A stretch of DNA of 64,000 nt from Pseudomonas shahriarae (GCF_014268455.2 NZ_CP077085.1:2769001-2833000), one strand, 5' to 3'. Positions 1-9,134 are shown, counted from the stretch's first letter. The notes: a model not told the origin generated them from the sequence alone. Made by a program: numbers and translations.

Positions 1-372
1 GAAGCCGCGCTCAAGCTCAAGGAAACCTCGGCGATCCAGGCCGAAGCCTTCAGCAGCGCCGAAGTGCGCCACGGGCCGATGGCCTTGATCGACGATAACT
101 ACCCGTTGCTGGTGTTCGCCCCACGCGGCGCCGAACAGCCGGGCCTGCTGAGCCTGGCCACAGAAATGCGCCAGCGCGGGGCTCGGGTGCTGCTGGCCGC
201 GCCCGACGATATCGCCGAACGCGACCTGACCCTCAGCCGCGCCGAACACCCGGCCCTGGACCCGATCCTGGCAATCCAGAGCTTCTACGTGATGGCCGCC
301 GGCCTGGCGCAGGCCCGGGGCATGGACCCGGACCAGCCCCGCCACCTGAGCAAAGTCACTCGCACCCACTGA
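1..372 (+). CDS. SIS-domain aminosugar-phosphate isomerase/deaminase (3' part)
   Basis: The reading frame is open from the first base of the window, so the start is outside. The visible 123 residues begin with EAALKLKETS and continue through AEAFSSAEVRHGPMALI, the sugar-binding signature of GlmS-type SIS domains. It ends 21 bp before the EIIA-HPr-EI fusion gene. In Pseudomonas GlcNAc operons this position is taken by the SIS-type glucosamine-6-phosphate deaminase (often called nagB-II or a GlmS homologue), which converts GlcN6P to fructose-6-phosphate after NagA deacetylation. Family membership is seen in the sequence; the deaminase role is inferred from the neighbours. The N-terminal half is not visible, so a glutaminase domain cannot be excluded. 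Confidence 0.85.
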   Translation, partial: EAALKLKETSAIQAEAFSSAEVRHGPMALIDDNYPLLVFAPRGAEQPGLLSLATEMRQRGARVLLAAPDDIAERDLTLSRAEHPALDPILAIQSFYVMAAGLAQARGMDPDQPRHLSKVTRTH

Positions 373-393
373 GTTGATTTCTGTCGTTTCCTG

Positions 394-2922
394 ATGAGTA
401 CCGTGCCCATGCCCGACAATAATAATGACCTCACCCTCAGCGCCCCCCTCAGCGGGCCAGTGCTGACCCTGGGCAATGTGCCTGACGACGTGTTCGCCAG
501 TGGCGCCATGGGCGACGGGATTGCCATCGACCCCCTCAACGATTGCCTGCATGCGCCGTGTGCCGGGGTCGTGATCCACGTTGCCCGTACCGGCCACGCC
601 CTGACTATCCGCGCCGACAATGGCGCCGAGGTGCTGCTGCATGTGGGCATCGACACCGTCGAACTGCAAGGCGAAGGCTTTGCCTTGCTGGTCCAGCAAG
701 GCGCACGGGTCAGCAATGGGCAGCCCCTGGTGCGCTTTGACCTGGATCGCATCGCCCGCCAGTGCAAAAGCCTGGTCAGCCTGATCATCCTCACTAACGG
801 TGAGCAGTTCGAACTGCGCCCCGTGGCCGTGAACGCCGTCAAGGTCGGCGAAGCCCTGCTGCGCATCGTTGCGCGTCAGGCTGGCGTCGTGCAGCCCGTG
901 ATGGCCGACACCGCCGAGGCGCACGCCAGTGCCAGCGTGCGCATTACCCACCGTGGCGGTTTGCATGCACGGCCGGCGGCATTAGTGCGCAAGGCTGCGC
1001 AGGGTTTCAGTAGCCAGGTGCAGTTGCATTTCGGCGACAAGTCAGCGTCGTGCGACAGCCTGATCGGCTTGATGAGCCTGGGCATTGGCGAAGGTGATGA
1101 AGTCCGTGTGAACTGTGTCGGAAAGGATGCCGACGCGGCGCTGCAGGCGTTGGTCGCGGCCTTATCCGTCGTCATTAAAGAAGAACACCACGCCCCGGCC
1201 ATCGTCGCTCCACGCCGGGCAAACAGTGAAGCCGGTGTGCTGCAAGGTGTGTGTGCTGCGCCGGGACTGGTCTACGGGCCGTTGTTTCACCTGACCGGTA
1301 TCGAACTGCCGGCCGACACCGGCAACCATTCCGCCGACGAACAACTGCAACGCCTGGACGCAGCGTTGGAGCAAGTGCGCAGCGAAATCCGCACGACACT
1401 GAAGCATGCCCGCCAGCGTAAGAGCGTCCAGGAAGAGGAGATCTTCGCGGCGCATCTCGCCTTGCTGGAGGACCCAACACTGCTGGAGGCGGCTACCGGC
1501 GCCATCGAAAACGGCAGCGCCGCCACCCACGCCTGGCACGATGCAATCCAGGCGCAATGTGGGGTGTTGCTGGCCTTGGGCAAACCACTGTTCGCCGAGC
1601 GTTCAAACGATCTACGGGATCTGCAACAACGCGTATTGCGAGCTTTGCAAGGTGAAGCCTGGCACTTCGGATTGCCTGCCGGCGCGATCGTCAGCGCCCA
1701 CGAGTTGACGCCGTCTGACCTGCTGCAATTGAGTGCCCAGCAGGCTGCCGGCCTCTGTATGGCCGAAGGCGGTGCGACTTCCCATGTGGCGATTCTGGCT
1801 CGTGGCAAAGGCTTGCCGTGTGTGGTAGCGCTGGGCGCCGAAGTACTCGATGTTCCCCAAGGCCAACGGGTGGTGCTCGACGCCGTCAACGGTCGCCTGG
1901 AACTGGAACCCACCGAAGCGCGCCGCGCCGAAGTGCACCAGATTCGCGACGCACAGAAGCTGCGTCGCCAACAGCAACAGGCCCAGGCCCAACAGCCGGC
2001 GAACACCATTGATGGCACGACCATCGAAGTGGCCGCCAACGTCGCCTCCAGCGCCGAAGCCCAGGTTGCTTTTGAAAGCGGCGCCGATGGCGTGGGCCTG
2101 CTGCGCACCGAATTCCTCTTCGTCGACCGCCGCACCGCGCCAGATGAGCAGGAACAGCGCCAGGCCTACCAAGCCGTGCTGGATGCCATGGGCGACAAGT
2201 CCGTGATTATCCGCACCATCGATGTGGGCGGCGATAAGCAGCTTGATTATCTGCCGCTGCCGATTGAAACCAACCCGGTGCTGGGCTTGCGCGGTATTCG
2301 CCTGGCTCAGGTCCGCCCTGAGGTGCTCGACCAGCAATTGCGTGCTCTGCTGCAGGTAAGCCCGCTGGCGCGTTGCCGCATCCTGCTGCCGATGGTCAGC
2401 GAAGTCGACGAGCTGCTGCACATCCGCCAGCGCTTCGATGAGCTGTGCGCAGAGCTGGAACTGACCCAGCGCCCCGAACTGGGAGTGATGATCGAAGTGC
2501 CCGCCGCTGCGTTGATGGCCGAGCAACTGGCCAGGCACGCGGACTTCCTGTCCATTGGCACCAATGACCTGTCCCAGTACACCCTGGCCATGGACCGCGA
2601 CCACGCCGGCCTCGCCGCGCGGGTCGATGCGTTGCACCCGGCGCTGCTGCGCCTGATCGCCCAGACCTGCAGCGGCGCGGCTAAACACGGGCGTTGGGTC
2701 GGTGTGTGCGGTGCCCTCGCTTCCGACCCGCTGGCTACGCCGGTGCTGGTCGGTCTGGGCGTCAGCGAGCTGTCGGTGAGCCCGCCGCAGATCGGTGAAA
2801 TCAAGGACCGCGTCCGCCACCTGGACGCGGCGCAATGCCGGCAACTGAGCCAAGGCCTGCTCGACCTGAGCAGTGCCAAAGCCGTCCGCCAAGCCTGTCA
2901 ACACCACTGGCCGCTGAGCTGA
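394..2922 (+). CDS. nagF: PTS EIIA-HPr-EI fusion for N-acetylglucosamine uptake
   Basis: 842-residue multiphosphoryl transfer protein. Residues ~20-165 are an EIIA(Glc)-type domain with the phospho-histidine in LLHVGID (H83). Residues ~180-262 are HPr with GGLHARPA (H191). Residues ~280-842 are enzyme I with GGATSHVAI (H464), a PEP-binding core and the LSIGTNDLSQY motif near the C-terminus. It would carry phosphate from PEP to the EIICB permease encoded 25 bp downstream. The combination matches NagF of the Pseudomonas nag operon, beside NagE. The ATG at 394 lacks a good Shine-Dalgarno; an ATG at 409 is an alternative start and would change only the first five residues. Confidence 0.95.
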   Translation: MSTVPMPDNNNDLTLSAPLSGPVLTLGNVPDDVFASGAMGDGIAIDPLNDCLHAPCAGVVIHVARTGHALTIRADNGAEVLLHVGIDTVELQGEGFALLVQQGARVSNGQPLVRFDLDRIARQCKSLVSLIILTNGEQFELRPVAVNAVKVGEALLRIVARQAGVVQPVMADTAEAHASASVRITHRGGLHARPAALVRKAAQGFSSQVQLHFGDKSASCDSLIGLMSLGIGEGDEVRVNCVGKDADAALQALVAALSVVIKEEHHAPAIVAPRRANSEAGVLQGVCAAPGLVYGPLFHLTGIELPADTGNHSADEQLQRLDAALEQVRSEIRTTLKHARQRKSVQEEEIFAAHLALLEDPTLLEAATGAIENGSAATHAWHDAIQAQCGVLLALGKPLFAERSNDLRDLQQRVLRALQGEAWHFGLPAGAIVSAHELTPSDLLQLSAQQAAGLCMAEGGATSHVAILARGKGLPCVVALGAEVLDVPQGQRVVLDAVNGRLELEPTEARRAEVHQIRDAQKLRRQQQQAQAQQPANTIDGTTIEVAANVASSAEAQVAFESGADGVGLLRTEFLFVDRRTAPDEQEQRQAYQAVLDAMGDKSVIIRTIDVGGDKQLDYLPLPIETNPVLGLRGIRLAQVRPEVLDQQLRALLQVSPLARCRILLPMVSEVDELLHIRQRFDELCAELELTQRPELGVMIEVPAAALMAEQLARHADFLSIGTNDLSQYTLAMDRDHAGLAARVDALHPALLRLIAQTCSGAAKHGRWVGVCGALASDPLATPVLVGLGVSELSVSPPQIGEIKDRVRHLDAAQCRQLSQGLLDLSSAKAVRQACQHHWPLS

Positions 2923-2947
2923 TAACAACAACAAAAGGAGACATGCC

Positions 2948-4654
2948 ATGTATCAACATTTTATCGAAGGCCTGCAACGCCTGGGCCGGGCACTCATGCT
3001 GCCGATCGCGATCCTGCCGATCGCCGGCCTGCTGCTACGCCTGGGCGACACCGACCTGCTGAACATCGCGGTGATGCACGACGCCGGGCAGGCAATTTTC
3101 GCCAACCTCGCGCTGATCTTCGCCATCGGCATCGCCGTGGGGTTCGCCCGTGACAACAACGGCACGGCGGGTTTGGCCGGTGCGATTGGTTACCTGGTGA
3201 TGGTCTCCACGCTCAAGGGGATGGACACCTCTATCAACATGGGCATGCTTGCGGGTATCGCCAGTGGCTTGATGGCAGGCGCGCTGTATAACCGCTTCAA
3301 GGACATCAAGTTGCCGGAGTACCTGGCGTTCTTTGGCGGGCGGCGGTTTGTGCCGATTATCACGGGGTTCAGCGCGGTTGGACTGGGGGTGATCTTTGGT
3401 TTGATCTGGGCGCCGATCCAGCACGGTATCGACAGCTTCGGCGTGCTGCTGATGGAAAGCGGCAGCCTCGGCGCGTTTGTGTTTGGGGTGGTCAACCGCC
3501 TGCTGATCGTCACTGGCCTGCACCACATCCTCAACAATATGGCGTGGTTTGTGTTCGGCACCTTTACCGATCCGGTGACCGGCGCCGTGGTCACTGGCGA
3601 CCTCGCTCGCTACTTCGCGGGCGACCCCAAAGGCGGCCAATTCATGACCGGCATGTTCCCGGTGATGCTCTTCGGCCTGCCCGCTGCGTGCTTGGCGATG
3701 TATCGGAATGCGCTGCCTGAACGCCGCAAAGTGATGGGCGGGATTTTCCTGTCGATGGCGCTGACCTCGTTCTTGACCGGAGTGACTGAGCCGGTCGAAT
3801 TCGCGTTTATGTTCCTGGCGCCATTCCTGTATCTGATCCATGCGGTGCTGACTGGCCTGTCGATGGCTGTCACCAATATGCTGGATATCCACCTGGGCTT
3901 TACCTTCGCCGCAGGGGTTATCGACATGGTGCTGGGTTGGGGCAAGTCCAGCAATGGTTGGTTGGTGTTTCCTGTGGGGTTGGCTTACGCGGTGATCTAC
4001 TACAGCGTGTTCAACTACTGCATTCGTCGGTTCAACCTGAAGACCCCTGGCCGTGAAGATATCCAGGTGGTACAGGCCCAAGCAATGAGTGATAGCCAGC
4101 GGGCCAGTGCCTATATCCGCGCCCTGGGCGGCGCCGACAACCTGCTCAGCGTCGGCGCCTGCACCACCCGTCTGCGCCTGGACATGGTCGACCGCAACAA
4201 GGCGGTGGACGCGGAGCTGAAAGCACTCGGCGCGATAGCTGTTGTGCGGCCAGGGAGCGGCGGGAGTTTGCAGGTGGTGGTCGGGCCGATGGCGGATTGC
4301 ATTGCTGATGAAATTCGGTTGGCCATGCCTTCGTTTGTTGTCAGAGCACCTGTGACGGGTGCGCCCTTGGATAAGCCGATGGCGGTGGATGTGCAGGAAG
4401 CCGAGAAATGGCTGAGCGCGTTGGGTGGCAGGGGGAATGTGCGGCAGTTGGAAGCGGTGGCGATGACGCGGTTGCGTGTGGAGTTGGGGGATGAATCGGG
4501 GTTGTCCGAAGCTGATCTCACTGCGCTAGGTTGCCAAGGTCTCAGCCAGCTGGAAAGCGGTGTTTGGCACTTGTTGATTGGTGACAAGGCCACAGGCTTG
4601 GGTGAGGCGCTTGAGTGCTTGGTCGGTGCTCAACAGACCGGGGCGGGCGCTTAA
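2948..4654 (+). CDS. nagE: PTS N-acetylglucosamine EIICB permease with extra degenerate EIIB
   Basis: 568-residue membrane permease of the glucose/GlcNAc PTS family, preceded by AAAGGAG. An EIIC domain of about ten membrane spans (residues ~1-375) includes the GVTEPVEF substrate motif. It is followed by an EIIB domain with the phospho-cysteine at C405 in GACTTRLRL. A second EIIB-like domain (residues ~480-555) repeats the fold, but Ala505 replaces the cysteine (VAMTRLRV), so it cannot accept phosphate. It imports and phosphorylates GlcNAc with NagF as partner. The gene closes the nag operon; sequence after its stop changes to lower GC. Confidence 0.95.
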   Translation: MYQHFIEGLQRLGRALMLPIAILPIAGLLLRLGDTDLLNIAVMHDAGQAIFANLALIFAIGIAVGFARDNNGTAGLAGAIGYLVMVSTLKGMDTSINMGMLAGIASGLMAGALYNRFKDIKLPEYLAFFGGRRFVPIITGFSAVGLGVIFGLIWAPIQHGIDSFGVLLMESGSLGAFVFGVVNRLLIVTGLHHILNNMAWFVFGTFTDPVTGAVVTGDLARYFAGDPKGGQFMTGMFPVMLFGLPAACLAMYRNALPERRKVMGGIFLSMALTSFLTGVTEPVEFAFMFLAPFLYLIHAVLTGLSMAVTNMLDIHLGFTFAAGVIDMVLGWGKSSNGWLVFPVGLAYAVIYYSVFNYCIRRFNLKTPGREDIQVVQAQAMSDSQRASAYIRALGGADNLLSVGACTTRLRLDMVDRNKAVDAELKALGAIAVVRPGSGGSLQVVVGPMADCIADEIRLAMPSFVVRAPVTGAPLDKPMAVDVQEAEKWLSALGGRGNVRQLEAVAMTRLRVELGDESGLSEADLTALGCQGLSQLESGVWHLLIGDKATGLGEALECLVGAQQTGAGA

Positions 4655-4837
4655 AGGGGTGGTATGCCCAAACCGCCGAAATTTCCGTCGGGCCTATAAA
4701 TGCGTGTTTTGAGATCGGATGGCGTTGCAGCGTTTTTTTGACCTCAATCAACGACGGCATCAAAAACGCTGGCTACTTCAGATCTCCCCTAGGCTCCGCT
4801 TCTCTGCTTTAGCCCGCTATTCAGAGGAGTATTGAAC

Positions 4838-4858
4838 ATGACGAGAGGAGCAAAATGA
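4838..4858 (+). CDS. Possible 6-codon leader ORF overlapping chbG start
   Basis: ATG at 4838 follows GAGGAG with good spacing and reads MTRGAK before a TGA that overlaps the chbG start as ATGA. It could couple translation to chbG. Alternatively the frame, open back to 4793, is the tail of a lost upstream gene, since chbG is normally the last gene of a chb operon. Too short to prove. Confidence 0.25.
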   Translation: MTRGAK

Positions 4859-5616
4859 AAAAAATCTTAATTGTTAATGCCGATGACTTTGGCATGAGCA
4901 AAGGCCAGAACTACGGGATAGTTGAGTCCTACAATAACGGCATCGTCACGTCGACAACCGCCATGGTTACCTCTCCTTATGCGTTACACGCAGCTGAACT
5001 GAGTCAGAAAAACCCAGGTTTAGGCGTCGGGCTTCACTTTGTTTTGACCTATGGACGTCCGTTAACGGCTATGAAAAGTCTGGTTAATGAAGCCGGGGAG
5101 CTAGGTAAATGGTTGTGGGGATATGCAGAAAAGGGAATGCTGGAACCCGCAGAGATAGCAGTCGAATTAAATGCGCAATTTGAGAAGTTTATAGAGGTTT
5201 TTGGGAGGGGCCCTACACATTTGGACAGCCATCATTTTGTGCATATGCTGCCAGAAATTTATCCCGTGGTTGAGAGCTTCGCAAGCAGTAAATTATTGCC
5301 TTTGCGGATAGACCGCACTGAAGCTAAAAAATTTAATATTCAAGTAAATACTTCCCGTGCCACCAATTATTTCGATTCCAGTTTTTATGGAGAGGCCGTT
5401 TCAGAGGCGCTTATCCTGCAAATACTAGAGAATGCCGATAAGCGAGGTTGTATGAGTCTTGAGATAATGTGTCATCCCGCATTTTTAGATGATGTCATTC
5501 TAAGGAGTTCATATTGCTACCCTCGGATTAAAGAGATTGATGTTTTGACCTCCCTGGCGCTCAGGAAAGAAATAATATCCCGCGGATATAGCTTGGAAAA
5601 CTACTCTTCGATCTGA
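4855..5616 (+). CDS. chbG: Chitooligosaccharide deacetylase ChbG (YdjC family)
   Basis: 253 residues, the usual length of YdjC/ChbG carbohydrate deacetylases. The metal-binding signature is clear: NADDFG near the N-terminus, THLDSHHFVHM around residues 122-132, and MCHPAF near residue 207. ChbG removes one acetyl group from chitobiose and chitotriose, or from their 6-phosphates, in enterobacterial chitobiose catabolism. From memory the protein resembles the Escherichia coli enzyme closely (shared ILIVNADDFG, SKGQNYGI, SLE-MCHPAF). The gene is AT-rich (about 42% GC in a sampled stretch) and uses codons rare in its neighbours, which suggests transfer. It follows the GlcNAc PTS genes, so it may extend that pathway to short chitooligosaccharides. 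GAGGAG precedes the ATG. Confidence 0.92.
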   Translation: MKKILIVNADDFGMSKGQNYGIVESYNNGIVTSTTAMVTSPYALHAAELSQKNPGLGVGLHFVLTYGRPLTAMKSLVNEAGELGKWLWGYAEKGMLEPAEIAVELNAQFEKFIEVFGRGPTHLDSHHFVHMLPEIYPVVESFASSKLLPLRIDRTEAKKFNIQVNTSRATNYFDSSFYGEAVSEALILQILENADKRGCMSLEIMCHPAFLDDVILRSSYCYPRIKEIDVLTSLALRKEIISRGYSLENYSSI

Positions 5617-5652
5617 TAATTCAATTCGGTCTAAAAATATCCGGAGGATCAG

Positions 5653-7482
5653 GTGACCTTGACGAATAAACCTTATTTAACTGAGATAACATTTTATCCT
5701 GTTAAATCGACGGGTGGAATCAGCCAGTCACAAGTGTGGGTTGAGAAGCAGGGGATTGCGTTCGATCGCCGCTTTATGGTGGCGCGTGAAGATGGCGAGA
5801 TGATAACGGCCCGTGAGTTCCCGCAGTTACTTAATATAACCGCTGCGCTATTTGCGGAGGGATTATATTTAACCTATGCGCAATGCAAACGTCTCGTATT
5901 AAAGTATTCGGATTTTATGATGCTTGAGGCTGGTACCAATGTGTTCAAGGATAACTTTATTGCCTTTACTACCACCGATGAGGCGAATCAATGGTTTTCG
6001 GCTATTTTGAGTGCCCCGGTGCAACTGCTTTATACCGGTGAACAATCAAATAGAACGCGTGAGGCTATTCCATTTAACATCAGTTTCGCTGACGGTTACC
6101 CTTTGCTTATTATCAGTGAGGCCTCTCTGGCCGCGCTGAATGAGCGCAGCATCGAGAATGTCTCAATGACCCATTTTAGACCTAATCTAGTGGTCAGTGG
6201 AACGAATGCTTTCGATGAGGATAGCTGGAAGCGAATTCGTATTGGTGACGTTATCTTTGAGGGAGTTAAACCCTGCACGCGATGTGTTCTCACAACGATT
6301 GATCCGAAAAGCACAATCTTCGATGCAAAAAAAGAGCCGTTAAAAACACTGTCTGAATTCAGAAGCGATGAACAAGGAAATATTAAATTCGGGCATAATC
6401 TTGTTGCCCTCAACGAAGGAGTGATTAGAGTAGGGGATTTTATCGAGGTTTTAGAAGAGAAGCCCCGGGAGGTATTTAACGTCAGTGCCACTCAACGCCT
6501 AAGTCTGATTTGTGCTAAGCGGGAGAACGTCTCTCACGATATTTGTACTTTCTGGTTTGAATCTGGAAACGGCAATTTACTTCCCTCATACCTTCCAGGG
6601 CAACATCTTCCTATAACGCTTAAAATAGACGGTCAGTATTTCACGCGTCGCTATACGCTATCGTCAACGCCTTCGCGCGCGGGGCTATATGCAATATCGG
6701 TAAAACGAGCACCCGGTGGGCGTGTCTCGAACTGGTTACATGATCGCTTGCAGGTGGGGCACAAGTTAGCTATGGAATCACCTGCCGGTGAATTTTATCT
6801 CGATATTACTGCTGATAAGCTTCTATTGCTTGCTGCGGGCAGCGGTATCACACCAATGATTTCTATGCTGCGTTACCTCTATGATAATAAAAGGCATATT
6901 GATATTTATCTCTACTATCAATGCCGCACTCGGGAAGACATAGCTTTTAAGTCAGAGATTGATTATCTTAAGAGCGTTAACCCTAATCTGAAAGTTATTG
7001 TCGCATTAACTCGGCCTGATGAATTATGGGGCGGGCCAAAGCGACGCTTAGATACTCAGTTGCTCAAGGGGATTCCTAAGGTAAGCGAACGGCAGGTATT
7101 TGCCTGTGGTCCTGATGAGTTCATGAAATATGCTCGGTGTGAGTTATTGAAGCTCGGTGTGCCTAAGTCACATTATCATCAAGAAACCTTCAATGTTGCT
7201 ATTATCCCTCAGGCTGAGTTTAGGCCTGTTAACCTGATAGTCAATGGAGTCGCCTTCTTAGGCGATAATCAGCAGCCTTTATTGCGTCAGGCTGAGCAAG
7301 CGGGTGTGCAATTACCTTATGGATGTCGTGCAGGGTTTTGTGGTCAATGTAAAGTGAGAGTCGTTTCTGGGTGCGTTGACCAACAAAGTGCATCAGCGGT
7401 ATCTGCAGAAGAGCAAATGAGCAATCATGTCTTGACCTGCTGTGCGGTTCCATTAACAGACTTGGTAGTGGAATCTGCGTGA
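5653..7482 (+). CDS. MOSC - ferredoxin reductase - 2Fe-2S ferredoxin fusion oxidoreductase
   Basis: 609 residues from a GTG with CCGGAGGA five bases upstream. Domains in order: MOSC N-terminal beta barrel (~1-115, FYPVKSTGG); MOSC domain (~115-265) with the cysteine pair in KPCTRC expected to hold molybdenum cofactor; FAD-binding ferredoxin-reductase domain (~280-385, RRYTLSS); NAD(P)-binding domain (~388-500, AAGSGITPMISML and FACGPDEFM); plant-type 2Fe-2S ferredoxin (~520-609, cysteines 558, 563, 566 and 596/597). E. coli YcbX has only the MOSC and ferredoxin parts and reduces N-hydroxylated bases using an external flavoprotein. Here the reductase is built in, so it may be self-sufficient; that is inference. 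AT-rich like chbG, 36 bp upstream, and probably co-transferred with it. Confidence 0.9.
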   Translation: MTLTNKPYLTEITFYPVKSTGGISQSQVWVEKQGIAFDRRFMVAREDGEMITAREFPQLLNITAALFAEGLYLTYAQCKRLVLKYSDFMMLEAGTNVFKDNFIAFTTTDEANQWFSAILSAPVQLLYTGEQSNRTREAIPFNISFADGYPLLIISEASLAALNERSIENVSMTHFRPNLVVSGTNAFDEDSWKRIRIGDVIFEGVKPCTRCVLTTIDPKSTIFDAKKEPLKTLSEFRSDEQGNIKFGHNLVALNEGVIRVGDFIEVLEEKPREVFNVSATQRLSLICAKRENVSHDICTFWFESGNGNLLPSYLPGQHLPITLKIDGQYFTRRYTLSSTPSRAGLYAISVKRAPGGRVSNWLHDRLQVGHKLAMESPAGEFYLDITADKLLLLAAGSGITPMISMLRYLYDNKRHIDIYLYYQCRTREDIAFKSEIDYLKSVNPNLKVIVALTRPDELWGGPKRRLDTQLLKGIPKVSERQVFACGPDEFMKYARCELLKLGVPKSHYHQETFNVAIIPQAEFRPVNLIVNGVAFLGDNQQPLLRQAEQAGVQLPYGCRAGFCGQCKVRVVSGCVDQQSASAVSAEEQMSNHVLTCCAVPLTDLVVESA

Positions 7483-7761
7483 CTTGAGGTATAGAGGTTT
7501 CAAACTTCCAGCTTATGGAAAAAATGCTGCTCTCTGCGCACATCGAGGTTCGACTGCCGGGAAACACCCCGTGCGGCTCAGCAGAAAGGACGCTGTTTTT
7601 GCTGGGGGTGATGAATGCCCGTAGCTACACGCGAGTCGTCCTTGTCCAGTTTGATGAGCCGCTTACTGAACATTCATGTGATTGGTAAAACACGACTAGG
7701 GGCCGAGCTTTTGCGCAGTCCTATAAGTGCTACAGTCCCGCCAAACCACAGAGGGAACGAC

Positions 7762-7947
7762 ATGCGGATTTTTATAGCGGCGGTAGCGGTGGTGCTGCTG
7801 GCGGGGTGCGCTTCGAGTCACGTTGATATTCCAAAGCCCCATGAAACTCAAGAGTGCATGACCTACAGGTCAATGATGACCGCGCCTATGGCGCCGGATG
7901 CGATGCAACGACTGAAGGCAGCGTGCGAGCATTCGAGATATCAGTAG
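7762..7947 (+). CDS. Small putative lipoprotein
   Basis: 61 residues from ATG 7762, preceded by GAGGGA. MRIFIAAVAVVLLAGC is a typical lipoprotein signal with cysteine 16 as the lipidation site, followed by a short polar chain with one further cysteine. The frame is open further upstream to 7615, but that part is unlike a protein and the internal ATG has the ribosome site and signal peptide. Function unknown. Confidence 0.7.
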   Translation: MRIFIAAVAVVLLAGCASSHVDIPKPHETQECMTYRSMMTAPMAPDAMQRLKAACEHSRYQ

Positions 7948-8077
7948 CTTTCGAGTTGCTCTGTGGTAGCCAACCGCCCAACCAGCGCTGGGCTTTTTGC
8001 ATCTGGCGCTAGCGACTGTTATCGCATCAATAGGTGCCTTCATACTGAGGCAGGGCGGTTGAGGAAGCCTCTTAGCC

Positions 8078-8641
8078 TTACGTGAACTGTGCGATCACTT
8101 CGTCCGATGACATAACATCGGCATATTCATCACCAAGTATTGCCAAGGTCAGGTCGTAAACAGTTTTGGCGTCCCAGGTCTTTCCATTCGCCCCGACGAC
8201 GGGCACAGCAGTTGTGGCGTCTGAGGGAAGAATGATGCTGTATCCGAGTGCTTTGCCCGCACGGACCGTGGCATCCATGCTGTTATGAATGACGACCCCC
8301 GTTAGCACCAACTGCTTTGCTTTCATCCCTTTGAGAGTGGCGTCCAACTCGGTGCCAATGAAGGCGCAGTTTTCATGTTTGATGATGACGGCTTCTCCCT
8401 TTATCGGGGCAACGACTTCCTTGATGCCATTCCACGGGCCATGGACGTAATAACTAGATGTAGGAGTTCGTTCATCGTGCTTCACGTGCAGAACTGGCCA
8501 GTCGTTTGATCGCCATAGATCAAGAAGGCGTTGGATTACCGCCACGTACCCAGGATTATTTTTTCCGTCCCAGTTCGGGCGATCAATGGCGTCCTGAACG
8601 TCAAGGATAACTAGGGGGATAGGGCTGGGTTGATCCTTCAT
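8078..8641 (-). CDS. Isochorismatase-fold hydrolase with Ser in place of catalytic Cys
   Basis: 187 residues of the isochorismatase-like cysteine hydrolase family. The usual Asp (VILDVQDA, D14) and Lys (IIKHENCAF, K88) are present. The segment that normally holds the nucleophile reads GVVIHNSMDATVRA, putting Ser121 where family members have Cys. The LPSDAT motif after it is conserved. Some family members work without that cysteine, so a different chemistry or non-catalytic binding is possible; substrate unknown. A stand-alone gene between a lipoprotein gene and degenerate phage DNA. Confidence 0.82.
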   Translation of the reverse strand: MKDQPSPIPLVILDVQDAIDRPNWDGKNNPGYVAVIQRLLDLWRSNDWPVLHVKHDERTPTSSYYVHGPWNGIKEVVAPIKGEAVIIKHENCAFIGTELDATLKGMKAKQLVLTGVVIHNSMDATVRAGKALGYSIILPSDATTAVPVVGANGKTWDAKTVYDLTLAILGDEYADVMSSDEVIAQFT

Positions 8642-8679
8642 GTGATTTCAGTTCCTTTAGGTGGGGCGAGCGGATTGAG

Positions 8680-8930
8680 TTTGCTGTAACAATCTGCTCC
8701 CAGCAACTGGTCGAACATGAATCCAACGCGCCGCGAACGTTGTCGGCTATTTCTGTGCCGCCTTGCTGCTCAACCCAGTTCGTAAGCCCCGTGATGGTTG
8801 ATGGTTTTACCCTGCTTGACGGCCAGCCGGTTGTCCCGGATGTTCACCTGTATTCGTCAACACTCATGCCTCCCTCAATGCCTGCCTCCCGGGCGATCTC
8901 TTTCGAGGTGAATCCCTGGGCAAAAGGCCC
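8680..8930 (-). pseudogene. Degenerate phage-like coding fragments
   Basis: On the minus strand, short protein-like stretches appear in different frames: AQGFTSKEIAREAGIEGG (about 8910-8855), then VNIRDNRLAVKQGKTINHHG, then LTNWVEQQGGTEIADNV toward 8700. Each is interrupted by stops or frame changes. They look like remnants of one or two small phage genes, which fits the Q-like and holin genes to the right. No intact gene is visible between 8642 and 9134, and identity is not established. Confidence 0.35.
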
Positions 8931-9134
8931 TTACAAAATGCACGCTACAGCTCTGAATGCCCTGGTTGAGTGGGGCAGGGTGCATGAGGTCCGGTGTTCC
9001 CAGCCGAGGCTATCGGGACCGCTAATTCTGTTCAGTTGAATCTCCCTTCTTCCGCTGGGATTCGCGGGGCGCATTGCTTGCCAGGTCATTCGCACGGTTC
9101 GAGCGTTTCGCTCTCGATCAGCCACATATCAATA

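Noticed and set aside
4663..4690. TGGTATGCCCAAACCGCCGAA resembles the 3' end of tRNA-Leu and might be the other attachment site
   Set aside because: Alignment needs several gaps and mismatches; too weak to call a direct repeat.
8740..9039. Plus-strand 99-codon frame beginning with TTG in the degenerate phage region
   Set aside because: The opposite strand shows more protein-like fragments here; no ribosome site or motif on the plus strand.
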